From an uncultured Bacteroidota bacterium (GTDB lineage: Bacteria; Bacteroidota; Bacteroidia; Flavobacteriales; Flavobacteriaceae): DNA of 44,356 nucleotides. The stretch is taken from assembly GCA_902559035.1 (NCBI GenBank), contig CACEGG010000010.1:1-44356 (forward strand), written 5' to 3'. Within the stretch, counting starts at the first letter, position 1; every line of letters begins with the position of its first letter. The notes under the pieces were generated by a model. It had not been told where the DNA came from. It saw only the letters and a list, made by a program, of their open reading frames with translations, and did not search any database. Below are positions 34,671-43,689 of the stretch, piece by piece. Position numbers and translations under genes: made by a program.

Positions 34671-36328
34671 TGAGACAGAATTTTTTTAGATTTCTTATTG
34701 TCTTTATTTTAATTGTTGTTGTAATTGGAATATGGTTTTCTCAAAACTGGTATAAAATGCCAAAATATATTTCCAACTTAAAAAATCCAACTATTGAAAA
34801 CGTGACAATTGAATGGGAATATGGACCTGAAACCAGAACCAACTTTAAGCCAAACATAATCGTTGTTCTTGTCGATGATCTAGGCTTCAACCAGATTAGT
34901 TCTTATGGTGGAGGAATGTCAAATGGAAATTTTAAAACACCCAATATTGATAAATTAGCAAGTGAGGGTGTACTTTGTACTAATGGATATTCCTCTAGTC
35001 CTGTTTGTTCACCATCAAGAGCCTCTCTTTTAACAGGAAGATTTGCAACTAGATTTGGATTTGAGTTTACTCCAACAACTTCATCGATGATGAAAGCTAT
35101 AAGTATTTTTTCAAAGAAAAATGATGTTGCTGATGGTATTTATTACAATAATAGAGAAGATGATATTTTAGAGATCGAGGAAATGGGAATCCCGCAATCT
35201 GAAAAAACTATTGCGGAAATGCTCAAGCCTGAGGGTTATCACAATATTCATATTGGAAAATGGCATCTGGGCCATTCTAAAGACTTCCTACCAAGATTAC
35301 ATGGATTCGATGAAAGTCTCAGAATGGATCAAGGATCTTTGTTTTTACCTGAAGATGATGAAAATGTAATAAATGCTAAATTAGATTTTGATCCTATTGA
35401 TAAAGTTCTTTGGGGAAATCTTCCATACGCTGTTAATTTTAATGAAGGACCCAGAATGAATCCTGATGGGCATTTGACCGATTATTTAACTGATGAAGCA
35501 GTAAAAGTAATAGTAAAGAACAAAAACAGACCTTTTTTCTTGTATTTAGCCTATTGGGCTGTTCATAGTCCACTTCAAGCCAAAAAAGAGGATTATGAAA
35601 AATTATCTTTTATTGAAAATCATGAGGAAAGGGTTTTAGCTTCAATGGTTATGACTGTAGACAGAGGAGTTGGTAAAATTAGAGATATTCTAAAAAAAAA
35701 TAAGATTGACGATAATACCATTATCATTTTTACTAGTGATAACGGCGCTCCAGGTTACATTGGATTACCCGACTTAAACAAACCTTACAGAGGATGGAAA
35801 TTAACTCATTTTGAAGGTGGTGTTCATATTCCATACATAGTTAGTTACCCTAACAAAATTCCTAAAGGAAAAACATATGATGGAAGAGTTTCAAATTTAG
35901 ATATATTCTCAACTGTGGCAAGTGTAGCAGGTGTCGACTTGAACAGAAATGATCTTAGAGAGATAGAGTTTGATGGAGTTAATTTACTTCCTTATTTAAG
36001 TGGAGAAAATGAAGGAGAGCCTGAAAGAATTTTATTTAATAAATCTGGAGATTATTCATTTTTAATAAAAGATGGATGGAAACTACAAGTCGATTTAGTT
36101 CAAAATAAAAAATGGTTATATAATTTAAATCAAGATCCGACAGAAAAAATAAATTTAATTGAATCCGATATTGAAAAACTAAATCAACTTGAATTAATAT
36201 TGAGTAATAAATTATCTGAACAAGTTAAACCAATTTGGCCAAGTTTGCTTGACTGGCCTATTTTTATCGATAAAACTTTGGATGAAAAAGTAAATAAAAC
36301 TGACGAATATATATTTTGGGCTAATTAA
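34670..36328 (+). CDS. Membrane-anchored type I sulfatase
   Basis: A 552-residue sulfatase. Residues 6-23 form one hydrophobic signal-anchor. The metal aspartates D69/D70 are in VLVDDLGFNQ, the formylglycine cysteine is C113 in VCSPSR followed by ASLLTGR, and GKWHLGHSKDF, VHSPLQAKKED and TSDNGAPGYIG follow. It hydrolyses a sulfate ester, and the protein is most likely anchored facing the periplasm. It has a single anchor, unlike the polytopic sulfatase at 27882, and is translationally coupled to FMN-protein and dehydrogenase genes rather than to glycosidases. This argues for a non-carbohydrate sulfate ester, though a sulfated glycolipid cannot be excluded. Confidence 0.9.
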   Translation: MRQNFFRFLIVFILIVVVIGIWFSQNWYKMPKYISNLKNPTIENVTIEWEYGPETRTNFKPNIIVVLVDDLGFNQISSYGGGMSNGNFKTPNIDKLASEGVLCTNGYSSSPVCSPSRASLLTGRFATRFGFEFTPTTSSMMKAISIFSKKNDVADGIYYNNREDDILEIEEMGIPQSEKTIAEMLKPEGYHNIHIGKWHLGHSKDFLPRLHGFDESLRMDQGSLFLPEDDENVINAKLDFDPIDKVLWGNLPYAVNFNEGPRMNPDGHLTDYLTDEAVKVIVKNKNRPFFLYLAYWAVHSPLQAKKEDYEKLSFIENHEERVLASMVMTVDRGVGKIRDILKKNKIDDNTIIIFTSDNGAPGYIGLPDLNKPYRGWKLTHFEGGVHIPYIVSYPNKIPKGKTYDGRVSNLDIFSTVASVAGVDLNRNDLREIEFDGVNLLPYLSGENEGEPERILFNKSGDYSFLIKDGWKLQVDLVQNKKWLYNLNQDPTEKINLIESDIEKLNQLELILSNKLSEQVKPIWPSLLDWPIFIDKTLDEKVNKTDEYIFWAN

Positions 36329-36340
36329 AAAAATAAAAAC

Positions 36341-37126
36341 ATGATTAAAGAAAAATTTGATTTAAATAATAAAGTGGCTGTAATTACAGGTTCTTCAAAA
36401 GGAATTGGTAAGGCAATGGCACAAGGATTAGCAGAATTTGGAGCTACAGTCATAGTCAGCAGTAGAAAACAAGAAGCTGTTGATCAGGTAGCTAAAGAGT
36501 TCGCCGAAATTGGTTTAAAAGCTGATTCTATTGAATGTCATGTTGCTAAACACGATGACAGATTAAAACTTATCGAAAAAGTTATTGAAAAATATGGGTG
36601 TATTGACATTTTAATAAACAATGCTGGTACTAATCCATATTTTGGACCAATTAGTAAAATGCCTGTTGATCTTTATCAAAAAACAATGGATATCAATGTT
36701 AATTCAGCTATAGAACTTAGTAACTTAGTTTATCCATACATGAAAAAACAAGGTGGAGGAAGTATTATACATATTAGTTCTATTGAAGGTCTTCATCCTA
36801 GTGCATTTATGGCCGCTTATAATATTAGCAAGACTGCATTAATTATGGCTGGAAAAAATCAATCAATTGAATGGGGCAGACATAACATTAGAGTAAATTC
36901 AATTTGCCCTGGTTATGTAAAAACTAAATTAAGTGCAGCTCTATTAGAAAATGAGGTGTCAAGAAATAGCTTTTTAAAAAATTGTCCATTAGGAAGAGCT
37001 TCAACACCTGATGAAATGGCAGGATTAGCGGTTTTTCTAGCCTCTGATGCAAGTTCTTACATGACAGGAACATCGATAGTTAATGATGGAGGACTAATGA
37101 ACGCTCCTCAAATATCAATGCAATAA
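36341..37126 (+). CDS. Short-chain dehydrogenase/reductase
   Basis: A 261-residue classical [14 protein letters not shown] (17-27) binds the cofactor, NNAG is at 93-96, and the active site is S146/S147, Y160 and K164 in [15 protein letters not shown] after the second strand, with Arg42, suggests NADP(H) use. The C-terminus [18 protein letters not shown] is standard for the family. It lies 12 bases after the sulfatase and 11 bases before the ACAD11-like gene. It could oxidise the alcohol freed by sulfatase action or act on a hydroxyacyl-CoA. Confidence 0.86.
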   Translation: MIKEKFDLNNKVAVITGSSKGIGKAMAQGLAEFGATVIVSSRKQEAVDQVAKEFAEIGLKADSIECHVAKHDDRLKLIEKVIEKYGCIDILINNAGTNPYFGPISKMPVDLYQKTMDINVNSAIELSNLVYPYMKKQGGGSIIHISSIEGLHPSAFMAAYNISKTALIMAGKNQSIEWGRHNIRVNSICPGYVKTKLSAALLENEVSRNSFLKNCPLGRASTPDEMAGLAVFLASDASSYMTGTSIVNDGGLMNAPQISMQ

Positions 37127-37137
37127 ATTATAATTCT

Positions 37138-38346
37138 ATGAACTTTGAATACCCACAAAAAACTCAAGATTTAATCAAGAAAGTAAATGATTTTATGGAA
37201 AAACATCTTTTTCCACATGAACAAAAAGTATATGAGTTTAGTAAAACAAATCTTTGGGAAAATTATCCTGAACTGGAAAACTGGAAAAAACTAGCCAAAG
37301 AGGAAGGTTTATGGAATCTATTTCTTCCTTCAAATTATGGTGATTTAAGTCCAGGTTTAACAAATTTAGAATATGCTTCACTTGCAGAAAAAATGGGAAG
37401 TATAGGATGGGCTTCAGAAGTTTTCAATTGTTCAGCTCCAGATACTGGAAATATGGAAACAATTGCTAAGTATGGAACAAAAGATCAAAAAGAAAGATGG
37501 TTAAAGCCACTAATGAATGGAGAAATTAGATCCGCTTTTTTGATGACTGAACCCGCTGTAGCTTCCTCAGATGCAACAAATATTCAAACATCAATTGTAA
37601 AAGATGGGAATGACTATGTTATAAACGGAAGAAAATGGTGGTCCTCAGGTGCTATGAACCCACACTGTAAGATTTATATTTTAATGGGGAAAACTGATTT
37701 CAACGCTCCAAAGCATCAACAACAAAGTATGATTTTGGTACCAGCAAATACCCCTGGAGTTAAGATATTGAGACCTATGGAAGTTTTTGGAAGTGTGGAT
37801 TCCCCTGAAGGTCACGCTGAAATTGAGTTAACTGATGTTAGAGTCCCAATTAGTAATATTTTACTAGGTGAAGGAAGAGGATTTGAAATTGCACAAGGCA
37901 GATTAGGTCCTGGAAGAATTCATCACTGTATGAGACTGATTGGAGCAGCTCAAAGAGCTCTTGATTTGATGTGTAAAAGAGCTAACGAAAGAACTGCATT
38001 TGGAAGGAACTTAATAAAATTTAGTAGTATTAGACAAGATATTGCAAAATCAGAATGTGAAATTCAACAAGCAAGATTATTAACACTTGCAGCCGCAGAT
38101 AAAATCGATAAGTTTGGTGCAAAAGAAGCCAAAAACTTAATTGCTATGATAAAAATTCAAGTCCCACAAATGGCATGTAATGTTATAGACAGAGCAATAC
38201 AAGTTCATGGTGGAATGGGTGTAAGCCAAGACTCTCCTTTAGCAGGTTTTTATGTATATGCAAGATGTATTAGATTAGCAGATGGACCTGATGAGGTTCA
38301 TATGTTTCAATTAGGAAGAAATTTAGCAAAACAACATGAGATATAA
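37138..38346 (+). CDS. ACAD10/11-like acyl-CoA dehydrogenase
   Basis: A 402-residue dehydrogenase. [35 protein letters not shown] and the C-terminal [17 protein letters not shown] are features of the ACAD10/ACAD11 type rather than of short-chain enzymes. In mammals that domain is fused to an APH-type kinase, and the pair removes a 4-hydroxyl group from 4-hydroxyacyl-CoA by phosphorylation and elimination. In Pseudomonas levulinate catabolism LvaA (kinase), LvaC (dehydrogenase-like) and LvaD (SDR) do related chemistry. Here the order is dehydrogenase, SDR, kinase, with overlaps, strongly recalling such a module. The last 11 bases overlap the SDR gene. Confidence 0.88.
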   Translation: MNFEYPQKTQDLIKKVNDFMEKHLFPHEQKVYEFSKTNLWENYPELENWKKLAKEEGLWNLFLPSNYGDLSPGLTNLEYASLAEKMGSIGWASEVFNCSAPDTGNMETIAKYGTKDQKERWLKPLMNGEIRSAFLMTEPAVASSDATNIQTSIVKDGNDYVINGRKWWSSGAMNPHCKIYILMGKTDFNAPKHQQQSMILVPANTPGVKILRPMEVFGSVDSPEGHAEIELTDVRVPISNILLGEGRGFEIAQGRLGPGRIHHCMRLIGAAQRALDLMCKRANERTAFGRNLIKFSSIRQDIAKSECEIQQARLLTLAAADKIDKFGAKEAKNLIAMIKIQVPQMACNVIDRAIQVHGGMGVSQDSPLAGFYVYARCIRLADGPDEVHMFQLGRNLAKQHEI

Positions 38347-39094
38347 AGATAAAATAGTTTTGATTACGGGAAGTGGATCTGGAATTGGAAAAGCTGCAGC
38401 AATTGCCTTTTCTAATGAAGGAGGTACTATTATAGTTTCTGATATAAATGAAAAAAATGGTTTAGAAACAGTGTCAGAAATAAAAAATAGTGGAGGAAAA
38501 GCATCTTTTTTCAAAGCTGACGTATCAAACCATAATATGGTTAAAAAATTAATGGGGTATATTGTTGAAAAACATGGAAGACTGGATGTCGCTATAAATA
38601 ATGCAGGAGTTGGAGGAGATTTTGCCAAGATTACAGATCTTACAATTGAATCATGGGATAAAACAATGTCTGTTAATTCTTCCGGAGTTTTTTATTGTGT
38701 AAAAAATCAAATACCAATAATGCTAAAACAAGGAGGAGGTGTCATACTTAATACTTCCTCAATTGCAGGAATTAGAGGACTTCCAAATGCAACTGCCTAC
38801 TCTGCAAGTAAACATGCCGTGGTTGGTATTACTAAAACTGTTGCTATGGAATACGCAAAACATAATATTAGAGTCAATGCTATATGTCCTGTATTTACAG
38901 TAACTCCTATGTTTGATCCTGATGCAATGGATAAATTAAAAACTGGTATTTCGGAAAAACTAAAAGCAAACATTCCTATGAAACGCTTTGCCGATGTTAT
39001 GGAACAAGTTAATTCAATGTTATGGCTTTGTTCTAATGAAGCTAGTTTTATTACAGGACAAGCCATTTCAGTAGACGGAGGAATTACAGCTTAG
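38336..39094 (+). CDS. Short-chain dehydrogenase/reductase
   Basis: A 252-residue classical [14 protein letters not shown] (12-22) is the cofactor loop, with NNAG at 88-91; the active-site residues are S142, Y155 and K159 in [12 protein letters not shown] after the second strand has an Asp that favours NAD. The [12 protein letters not shown] segment differs from the usual CPG-x2-xTPM at the substrate loop. It sits between the ACAD11-like dehydrogenase and the kinase, in the position LvaD-type genes take in hydroxyacyl-CoA clusters. Likely it works on a 3- or 4-hydroxyacyl-CoA. Confidence 0.86.
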   Translation: MRYKDKIVLITGSGSGIGKAAAIAFSNEGGTIIVSDINEKNGLETVSEIKNSGGKASFFKADVSNHNMVKKLMGYIVEKHGRLDVAINNAGVGGDFAKITDLTIESWDKTMSVNSSGVFYCVKNQIPIMLKQGGGVILNTSSIAGIRGLPNATAYSASKHAVVGITKTVAMEYAKHNIRVNAICPVFTVTPMFDPDAMDKLKTGISEKLKANIPMKRFADVMEQVNSMLWLCSNEASFITGQAISVDGGITA

Positions 39095-39102
39095 TGAATA
39101 AT

Positions 39103-40164
39103 ATGAAACAAAAAGTCAGAAAAGGCGAAGAATTAAATGAAATTAATCTTAAAAGATTTTTAAAAGAAAATGGATTAATTTCAAAAATAAAAAGTGATTT
39201 AGGTGTTTTACAATTTTCTAATGGATTTTCAAATTTAACATATCAACTTAATATTGAGGATAAAGAATACGTCATAAGAAAACCACCAAAAGGTGCTGTT
39301 TATGGTCACGATATGGGTAGAGAGTATAAAGTGCTCAAAGGTTTAAACAATGGCTTTAACAAGGCTCCTATTGTTTATGCCTATGCTGATGATAATAATA
39401 TAATTGGAACTCCATTTTATATAATGGAAAAAGTTAATGGAAGAATAATAACACCTAGAGAATTAAAAGAAAGAACAATTCCCTCAAAAGATTATTCAAC
39501 TATTTCCAAAACATGGCTCAAAACATTTGTTGAATTACACAATTTGGACTATAATAAATTAGGGTTGTCTGATCTTGGAAAACCAGTTGGTTATGTTGAA
39601 AGACAGGTTAGAAATTGGGGAAAACAATATTTAAAAGCTGCTACTGAAGAGATAAAAGAAGCTAAACAAATAATGAATTGGCTAAATGAAAATAAGCCAA
39701 TAAAATATAAGTATAGTTTGATTCACAACGACTATAAATATGATAATGTAGTTTTCAGTTCAAATTCTTGGTCTAAAATAAATTCAATATTGGATTGGGA
39801 AATGTGTACCATAGGAGACCCTTTAATGGATTTAGGAACATCAATTGCTTATTGGGCAGAATCCTCTGACCCTCCCCAGCTGAAATCAACCTTTAATTAT
39901 CCTACTTCAATTAAGGGGAATCCGTCTAGACTTGCAGTTGTAGAGATGTATGAAAAAGAAACTGGAATGCCAGTAAATAATCTTGTGTTTTATTATGTAT
40001 TTGGATTATTTAAAATTGCTGTTATTGTTCAACAAATATTTTATAGATACAATAAAGGATTAACTACTAATGAAAAATTCAAAGACTTAAATAAAATCAC
40101 TAATATACTTTGTAAAACAGGATGGCAATCCATTCAAAAAAATAGAATTGAAAATATTTTTTGA
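39103..40164 (+). CDS. APH-family kinase, ACAD10/11 N-domain / LvaA-like
   Basis: A 353-residue protein kinase-like phosphotransferase. FSNGFSNLTYQL (38-49) forms the nucleotide loop, K60 in VIRKPPKG is the ATP lysine, HNDYKYDN (208-215) is the catalytic loop with D210 and N215, and DWEMCTIGDP (231-240) is the metal motif. GFSNLTY and RKPP are typical of the kinase domain of ACAD10/11 and of stand-alone bacterial partners, not of antibiotic-resistance kinases. It would phosphorylate the hydroxyl of a hydroxyacyl-CoA. ATG 39103 was chosen; a GTG at 39094 would overlap the SDR stop. The 3' end overlaps the phosphatase gene by 1 base. Confidence 0.85.
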   Translation: MKQKVRKGEELNEINLKRFLKENGLISKIKSDLGVLQFSNGFSNLTYQLNIEDKEYVIRKPPKGAVYGHDMGREYKVLKGLNNGFNKAPIVYAYADDNNIIGTPFYIMEKVNGRIITPRELKERTIPSKDYSTISKTWLKTFVELHNLDYNKLGLSDLGKPVGYVERQVRNWGKQYLKAATEEIKEAKQIMNWLNENKPIKYKYSLIHNDYKYDNVVFSSNSWSKINSILDWEMCTIGDPLMDLGTSIAYWAESSDPPQLKSTFNYPTSIKGNPSRLAVVEMYEKETGMPVNNLVFYYVFGLFKIAVIVQQIFYRYNKGLTTNEKFKDLNKITNILCKTGWQSIQKNRIENIF

Positions 40165-40874
40165 TGAGTAAAATTTATTTATTTAGACATGCACAAGCCT
40201 CCATAGGAAAGGCAAATTATGATGTTTTATCAACTAATGGTGAAAAACAAGCAGCTGAACTGGGAAAATATTTGTGCAATAAAAAATTAATTTTTGATAA
40301 AGTTTATGTTGGAAACTTACAAAGACAAAAACATACTCAGGAGATTGTTGCAAAAGAATATATAAGTTCTGGATTAACTATGCCTAAGCCCATTATTTTA
40401 GAAGACCTTAATGAACATCAAGCTACTGAGGCGATGAAAATTGAAATGCCAAAAATGCTTGAAGATGAGTACTTAAAATCTCTAAAAGAAAAACTTATAA
40501 GAAATCCAGAAAATAAACACTCTGTTATGATGTTAGGTTTCAAATATTTTTTTCATAAGTGGGTAAATAACGAAATTATTGTAGAAGGAATTATTCCTTG
40601 GAAAGAATTTAGAAAAAATTCAATAAATGCATTAAATCAAATTAAAAGTGAAATAAAAAAAGGAGAAAAAATTGCTGTATTTTCATCTGGAGGAACAATA
40701 AGTTCAATGATTGGAGAAGTTTTGGGAATAAAAAGGGAAATAGCTATTGCCAATCTTAATTTCTCAGTAAGAAATACCTCTTTTTCTAAACTACTTTATT
40801 CAGATAAGGATACTAATCTTTTAACATTTAATGAATTACCTCACTTAAAAGATGAGATGATAACCTTTGTATAA
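40164..40874 (+). CDS. Histidine phosphatase-family protein, second catalytic His replaced
   Basis: A 236-residue protein of the phosphoglycerate-mutase/histidine phosphatase superfamily. The phospho-accepting motif is FRHAQAS with R8 and H9; E84 in LNEHQA fits the acid. The second conserved His normally found in a HGG motif is Ser175 here, in FSSGGTIS. The start is the ATG at 40164, overlapping the kinase stop by one base (TGATG); a TTG three bases upstream is unlikely. It follows the APH kinase as the last gene of the nine-gene operon and may remove phosphate from a kinase side product, or act only in binding if the His loss is disabling. Confidence 0.82.
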   Translation: MSKIYLFRHAQASIGKANYDVLSTNGEKQAAELGKYLCNKKLIFDKVYVGNLQRQKHTQEIVAKEYISSGLTMPKPIILEDLNEHQATEAMKIEMPKMLEDEYLKSLKEKLIRNPENKHSVMMLGFKYFFHKWVNNEIIVEGIIPWKEFRKNSINALNQIKSEIKKGEKIAVFSSGGTISSMIGEVLGIKREIAIANLNFSVRNTSFSKLLYSDKDTNLLTFNELPHLKDEMITFV

Positions 40875-41002
40875 TTATAATCATGAGAAAAGATTCAAAA
40901 GAATTTTAAAAAAGTAAAGAATTCCTAAAAGATGAGAATAGATCAGTATTAAATAGTTTCTCTAAAAAAAAGAAAGTAACTCAAATTTTATGGATTTGTG
41001 GT

Positions 41003-41030
41003 AAAAAAAAAAGCCTCGATAAATCGAGGC
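41003..41030 (-). terminator. Rho-independent terminator for the minus-strand secreted-protein pair
   Basis: An 8-bp GC-containing stem, GCCTCGAT / ATCGAGGC (41013-41030), with ten A residues on its left on the plus strand, which read as a T-run on the minus strand. It lies 17 bases after the stop of the minus-strand gene ending at 41047. The plus-strand operon ending at 40874 could read into it, but the T-run serves the minus strand. Confidence 0.88.
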
Positions 41031-41046
41031 CTTATAAGATTAAAAA

Positions 41047-41970
41047 TCATTCTAACAAAGATGCATTCCAATACGACCAGGAACTGATTATTTTTCCATC
41101 ATCATCAAAATCAAAAGAATGATGTACTGGCACATCAATTTTTTTACCATCAGATTTTCTAATGAATTTCATCATCCACCAAGACAATACATTTTTACTG
41201 TTTCTATAATCATATTCAATGTAATCTGGATATCCTATTTCATCAATTGCATACAATTTGAAATTTTTCAATAACTCTGCATTTCCTTCAATTGCTTGTT
41301 CTAAAGTCAATGATGTTCCCCAATCCAGATTAATATTTTTAATAATCGCATCTTTATGCCAAAATGAATATGCTCTATCAAAATCATTATTTAAAAATGA
41401 ATACATAAACTTTCTTGCTGTATTGATATTTTTATGACTATTATATACTTTGCCATTTTCTCTATCAGTTTGAGCATTTCTTATCATATCAAAATTTAGT
41501 TTGTTACTATACTCAATAATCCCTGTTATCATTGATGATTCATTATTTAATTGATACAATCTTAGAACTGGATGATCTAATTCTACGCCAGTATTTTTAT
41601 GAACTCCGTAGACATTGACCCAAGATTGTACCCAGTTTCCATCTTTTTTATATTCAATAGCATCAGGATATGCTCCATCAGAACGATCAAAAGAAACATA
41701 ATCAAAATAATTTTTAAACCATCTGATATTATTTAGAATTCTTTGTTTACCTCCCCATCTAGTATCATTTGTATTACCATCATACCAACTGACATCGTCA
41801 TGTAACATAGAAGCTGCTTTTTCAATATCACCATCAGCCATTGCTTTATTGTAAGAATCTATTAGATCAATTGCTGGGTGCTTATCGAATATAATACCAT
41901 TTTTATTTTTTTTCTGAGCACTAACAGAAAAGGTAATAAGTGCTATAATTATAAACGTAATTTTTTTCAT
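41047..41970 (-). CDS. Secreted protein with two SnoaL/NTF2-like domains
   Basis: A 307-residue protein. The signal peptide MKKITFIIIALITFSVSA is followed by two repeats of about 135 residues. Each begins near NG(I/K)-x-(F/Y)-x-(K/S)H and contains a GD(I/F)-(E/D)-(K/R)-A step, a YPD-(A/Y)-IEY strand and a tryptophan strand (WVQSW, LSWWMMKF). The layout resembles SnoaL-like/NTF2 cone folds with a helix-rich start. No catalytic set can be assigned. It is 16 bases after a paralogue and is followed by a strong terminator. The role, perhaps in binding a small hydrophobic compound in the periplasm, is unknown. Confidence 0.75.
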   Translation of the reverse strand: MKKITFIIIALITFSVSAQKKNKNGIIFDKHPAIDLIDSYNKAMADGDIEKAASMLHDDVSWYDGNTNDTRWGGKQRILNNIRWFKNYFDYVSFDRSDGAYPDAIEYKKDGNWVQSWVNVYGVHKNTGVELDHPVLRLYQLNNESSMITGIIEYSNKLNFDMIRNAQTDRENGKVYNSHKNINTARKFMYSFLNNDFDRAYSFWHKDAIIKNINLDWGTSLTLEQAIEGNAELLKNFKLYAIDEIGYPDYIEYDYRNSKNVLSWWMMKFIRKSDGKKIDVPVHHSFDFDDDGKIISSWSYWNASLLE

Positions 41971-41986
41971 AATATTTTATTTAGTT

Positions 41987-42917
41987 TTAGTTAAGTAAAC
42001 TTCCGTTGTAGTAGATAGATCTACTTGTTATTTTTCCATCGTTGTTAAAATCGTCAATAAACATTACTGGAACAACTATTTTTTTTCCATCTGATTTTCT
42101 AGTCATTCTAAAATTCCACCAAGATTGAACAACCTTGCTTTCATTCCAATCGTATTCTAAATAATCAGGATATCCTCTTTCATCAAAACTATCAAAAGTC
42201 CAAGCACTTAAAAATTGTTGATCTCTTGCTTTTATCTCATCAAATGAAAGTGTTTTAGCTTCATTTATATCATCAAAAGTTGCATTTTCTGCGTAAAAAC
42301 TATATGATCTTTCTAAGTCTCCATTAAGAAAAGAATAAACTGCTTTTCTCATGTTATTAATGTTTTCATGATTTATATATATAGTACCATTTTTTCTATC
42401 TTTTCCTGGCCATGCATTATTTCTTCTGTTAAAAGTATTTTGATTGTTATATTCTGAAATGTAAAGAATTTGAGTAGCATCTTTATTTAATAAATACAAT
42501 CTATGAATTGGATCATCAAATTCAACTCCAGTTTGTTTATTAACTGCATATAAATGACCCCATGATTGAACCCAAAGCTGGTCACCTTCCTTGTATTCAA
42601 TAGCGTCAGGATATGTGCCTTCAGATGTAGTTAAACTTAAATAATCATTATTGTTGTACCACCAAGTCATATTTCCAATCATTTGAGATTTTGTAGCACC
42701 TTTAGAATCTTTATTGGTATCATTACCATTTTTAATTCTAAAATCTTCTGATAATAATGAGGCAGCTTTATCAATATCACCACTTGTCCAAGCCTTATTA
42801 AAAGTATTTACTAATTGGATTCCTGGATGATCAACATAGACTGTTCCGTTTTTTTTTCTTTTGAGCACTAACAGAAAATGTAATCAGTGCTATTAACATA
42901 AAAGTAATTTTTTTCAT
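41987..42917 (-). CDS. Paralogous secreted SnoaL/NTF2-like protein with frameshift at the signal peptide
   Basis: The main frame (41987-42868) gives 293 residues starting with GTG and lacking a signal peptide. Directly upstream, from an ATG at 42917, a second frame encodes MKKITFMLIALITFSVSAQ, nearly identical to the signal peptide of the neighbour. The two are out of step by one base within a run of nine T on the plus strand (42849-42857); eight would join them as SAQKKKNGTVYVDHPG, parallel to the paralogue. So this is one gene with a one-base insertion: a sequencing error, a true loss of function, or homopolymer switching. The body carries the same two repeated domains (YPDAIEY and YPDYLEY; WVQSW and VVQSWW). 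Confidence 0.75.
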
Positions 42918-42958
42918 AATATTTTATTTATTTAGTGTACTAATATATAAAATATTTG

Positions 42959-42983
42959 AAAAAAACATTCTTTAAAGAACGTT
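42959..42983 (-). terminator. Rho-independent terminator after the small secreted protein
   Basis: On the minus strand AACGTTCT-TTAA-AGAATGTT forms an 8-bp stem with one G-T pair, followed by a short T-run. It starts 3 bases after the stop of the gene ending at 42986. It separates that gene from the paralogous SnoaL-like pair. Confidence 0.7.
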
Positions 42984-42985
42984 AA

Positions 42986-43630
42986 TTATTTTTTGACAAC
43001 AATGAAGGTAGCTTTAGCTCCTGTCGAGAGATTCCATTGATTAGATGAAATTAAGGAATTAGCATCATCAAATACTCGAAGTTCAGCCGTATTTGGACCT
43101 GAACTACCTTGATTTAAAGCGATAAAATCAATTTTATTAAATCCTGTGGTTAGGGGTAATTTAAATCCTGAAAAACTAGATTCTAAATATAAATTATAGA
43201 TAACAATTGAGTCATTAACAGTTATTCTTACCCTATCTCCATCAATATATTCAAAATCTCTACAAAGAATATTAACATAAGAAGAACCTGTTGATACATC
43301 ACCCAAATATTCTCCTTTATTATAATTGTTTGGCTTTTTCTTTTCTTCTCTATTCAACTTTTTTAAATAAATATCGCCGGGATTTAAAAAAGTCTCTTTT
43401 TTATCTAGCCTTTTTGATGTAGTTTTTGATTCCTCTTTCTTTTTTATAGAGAAATAATTGGGGTTTCTAGGAGTTATATCTAATTTTTTAATTGCTGCTG
43501 ATGTTGGAGGTAATAACTCAATCTTCCTTTTTGAGTTTTCAATTTGAGAATAACTCATGAAGGAAGAAATTAAAAAAAAGTAAACCAGCCTTGACGAAAA
43601 ACTCCAGTAATTATAAAATTTAACTTGCAT
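42986..43630 (-). CDS. Secreted flavobacterial protein of unknown function
   Basis: A 214-residue protein. The ATG at 43630 was chosen over a TTG at 43666 because it places the basic and hydrophobic signal peptide (LVYFFLISSFMSYSQ) at the N-terminus. A lysine-rich, probably disordered stretch follows (about 30-105, KKKEESKTTSKRLDKKE). The C-terminal beta domain (VRITVNDSIVIYNLYLE, GFNKIDFIALNQGSSGPNTAEL, WNLSTGAKATFIVVKK) looks like a small immunoglobulin- or lectin-like sandwich. I do not recognise a named family. It lies 59 bases from the CcsA gene and is followed by a terminator. Confidence 0.72.
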   Translation of the reverse strand: MQVKFYNYWSFSSRLVYFFLISSFMSYSQIENSKRKIELLPPTSAAIKKLDITPRNPNYFSIKKKEESKTTSKRLDKKETFLNPGDIYLKKLNREEKKKPNNYNKGEYLGDVSTGSSYVNILCRDFEYIDGDRVRITVNDSIVIYNLYLESSFSGFKLPLTTGFNKIDFIALNQGSSGPNTAELRVFDDANSLISSNQWNLSTGAKATFIVVKK

Positions 43631-43689
43631 AACAAATAAATGGCAAATATGGTGCCTACAAAACAATTTTTTCTAAAAATAAAGTTAAA

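Noticed and set aside
1488-40874. Classical steroid degradation cluster
   Set aside because: Sterol desaturase-family, FadE-pair and Baeyer-Villiger genes are suggestive, but no ketosteroid dehydrogenase, ring hydroxylase or meta-cleavage dioxygenase is present in the window.
40883-41010. Short frame starting MRKDSKEF, stop, then KSKEFLKDENRSVLNSF in the same frame, in the gap after the phosphatase gene
   Set aside because: Interrupted by a stop after eight codons, lysine-rich as expected from AT-rich non-coding DNA, and no recognisable family. A decayed gene is possible but not supportable.
42932-42943. TTAGTGTACTAA upstream of the frameshifted secreted-protein gene
   Set aside because: Half-sites resemble the operator, but the spacing is 6 bases shorter, so it is not the same 18-bp site; it also lies outside the island.
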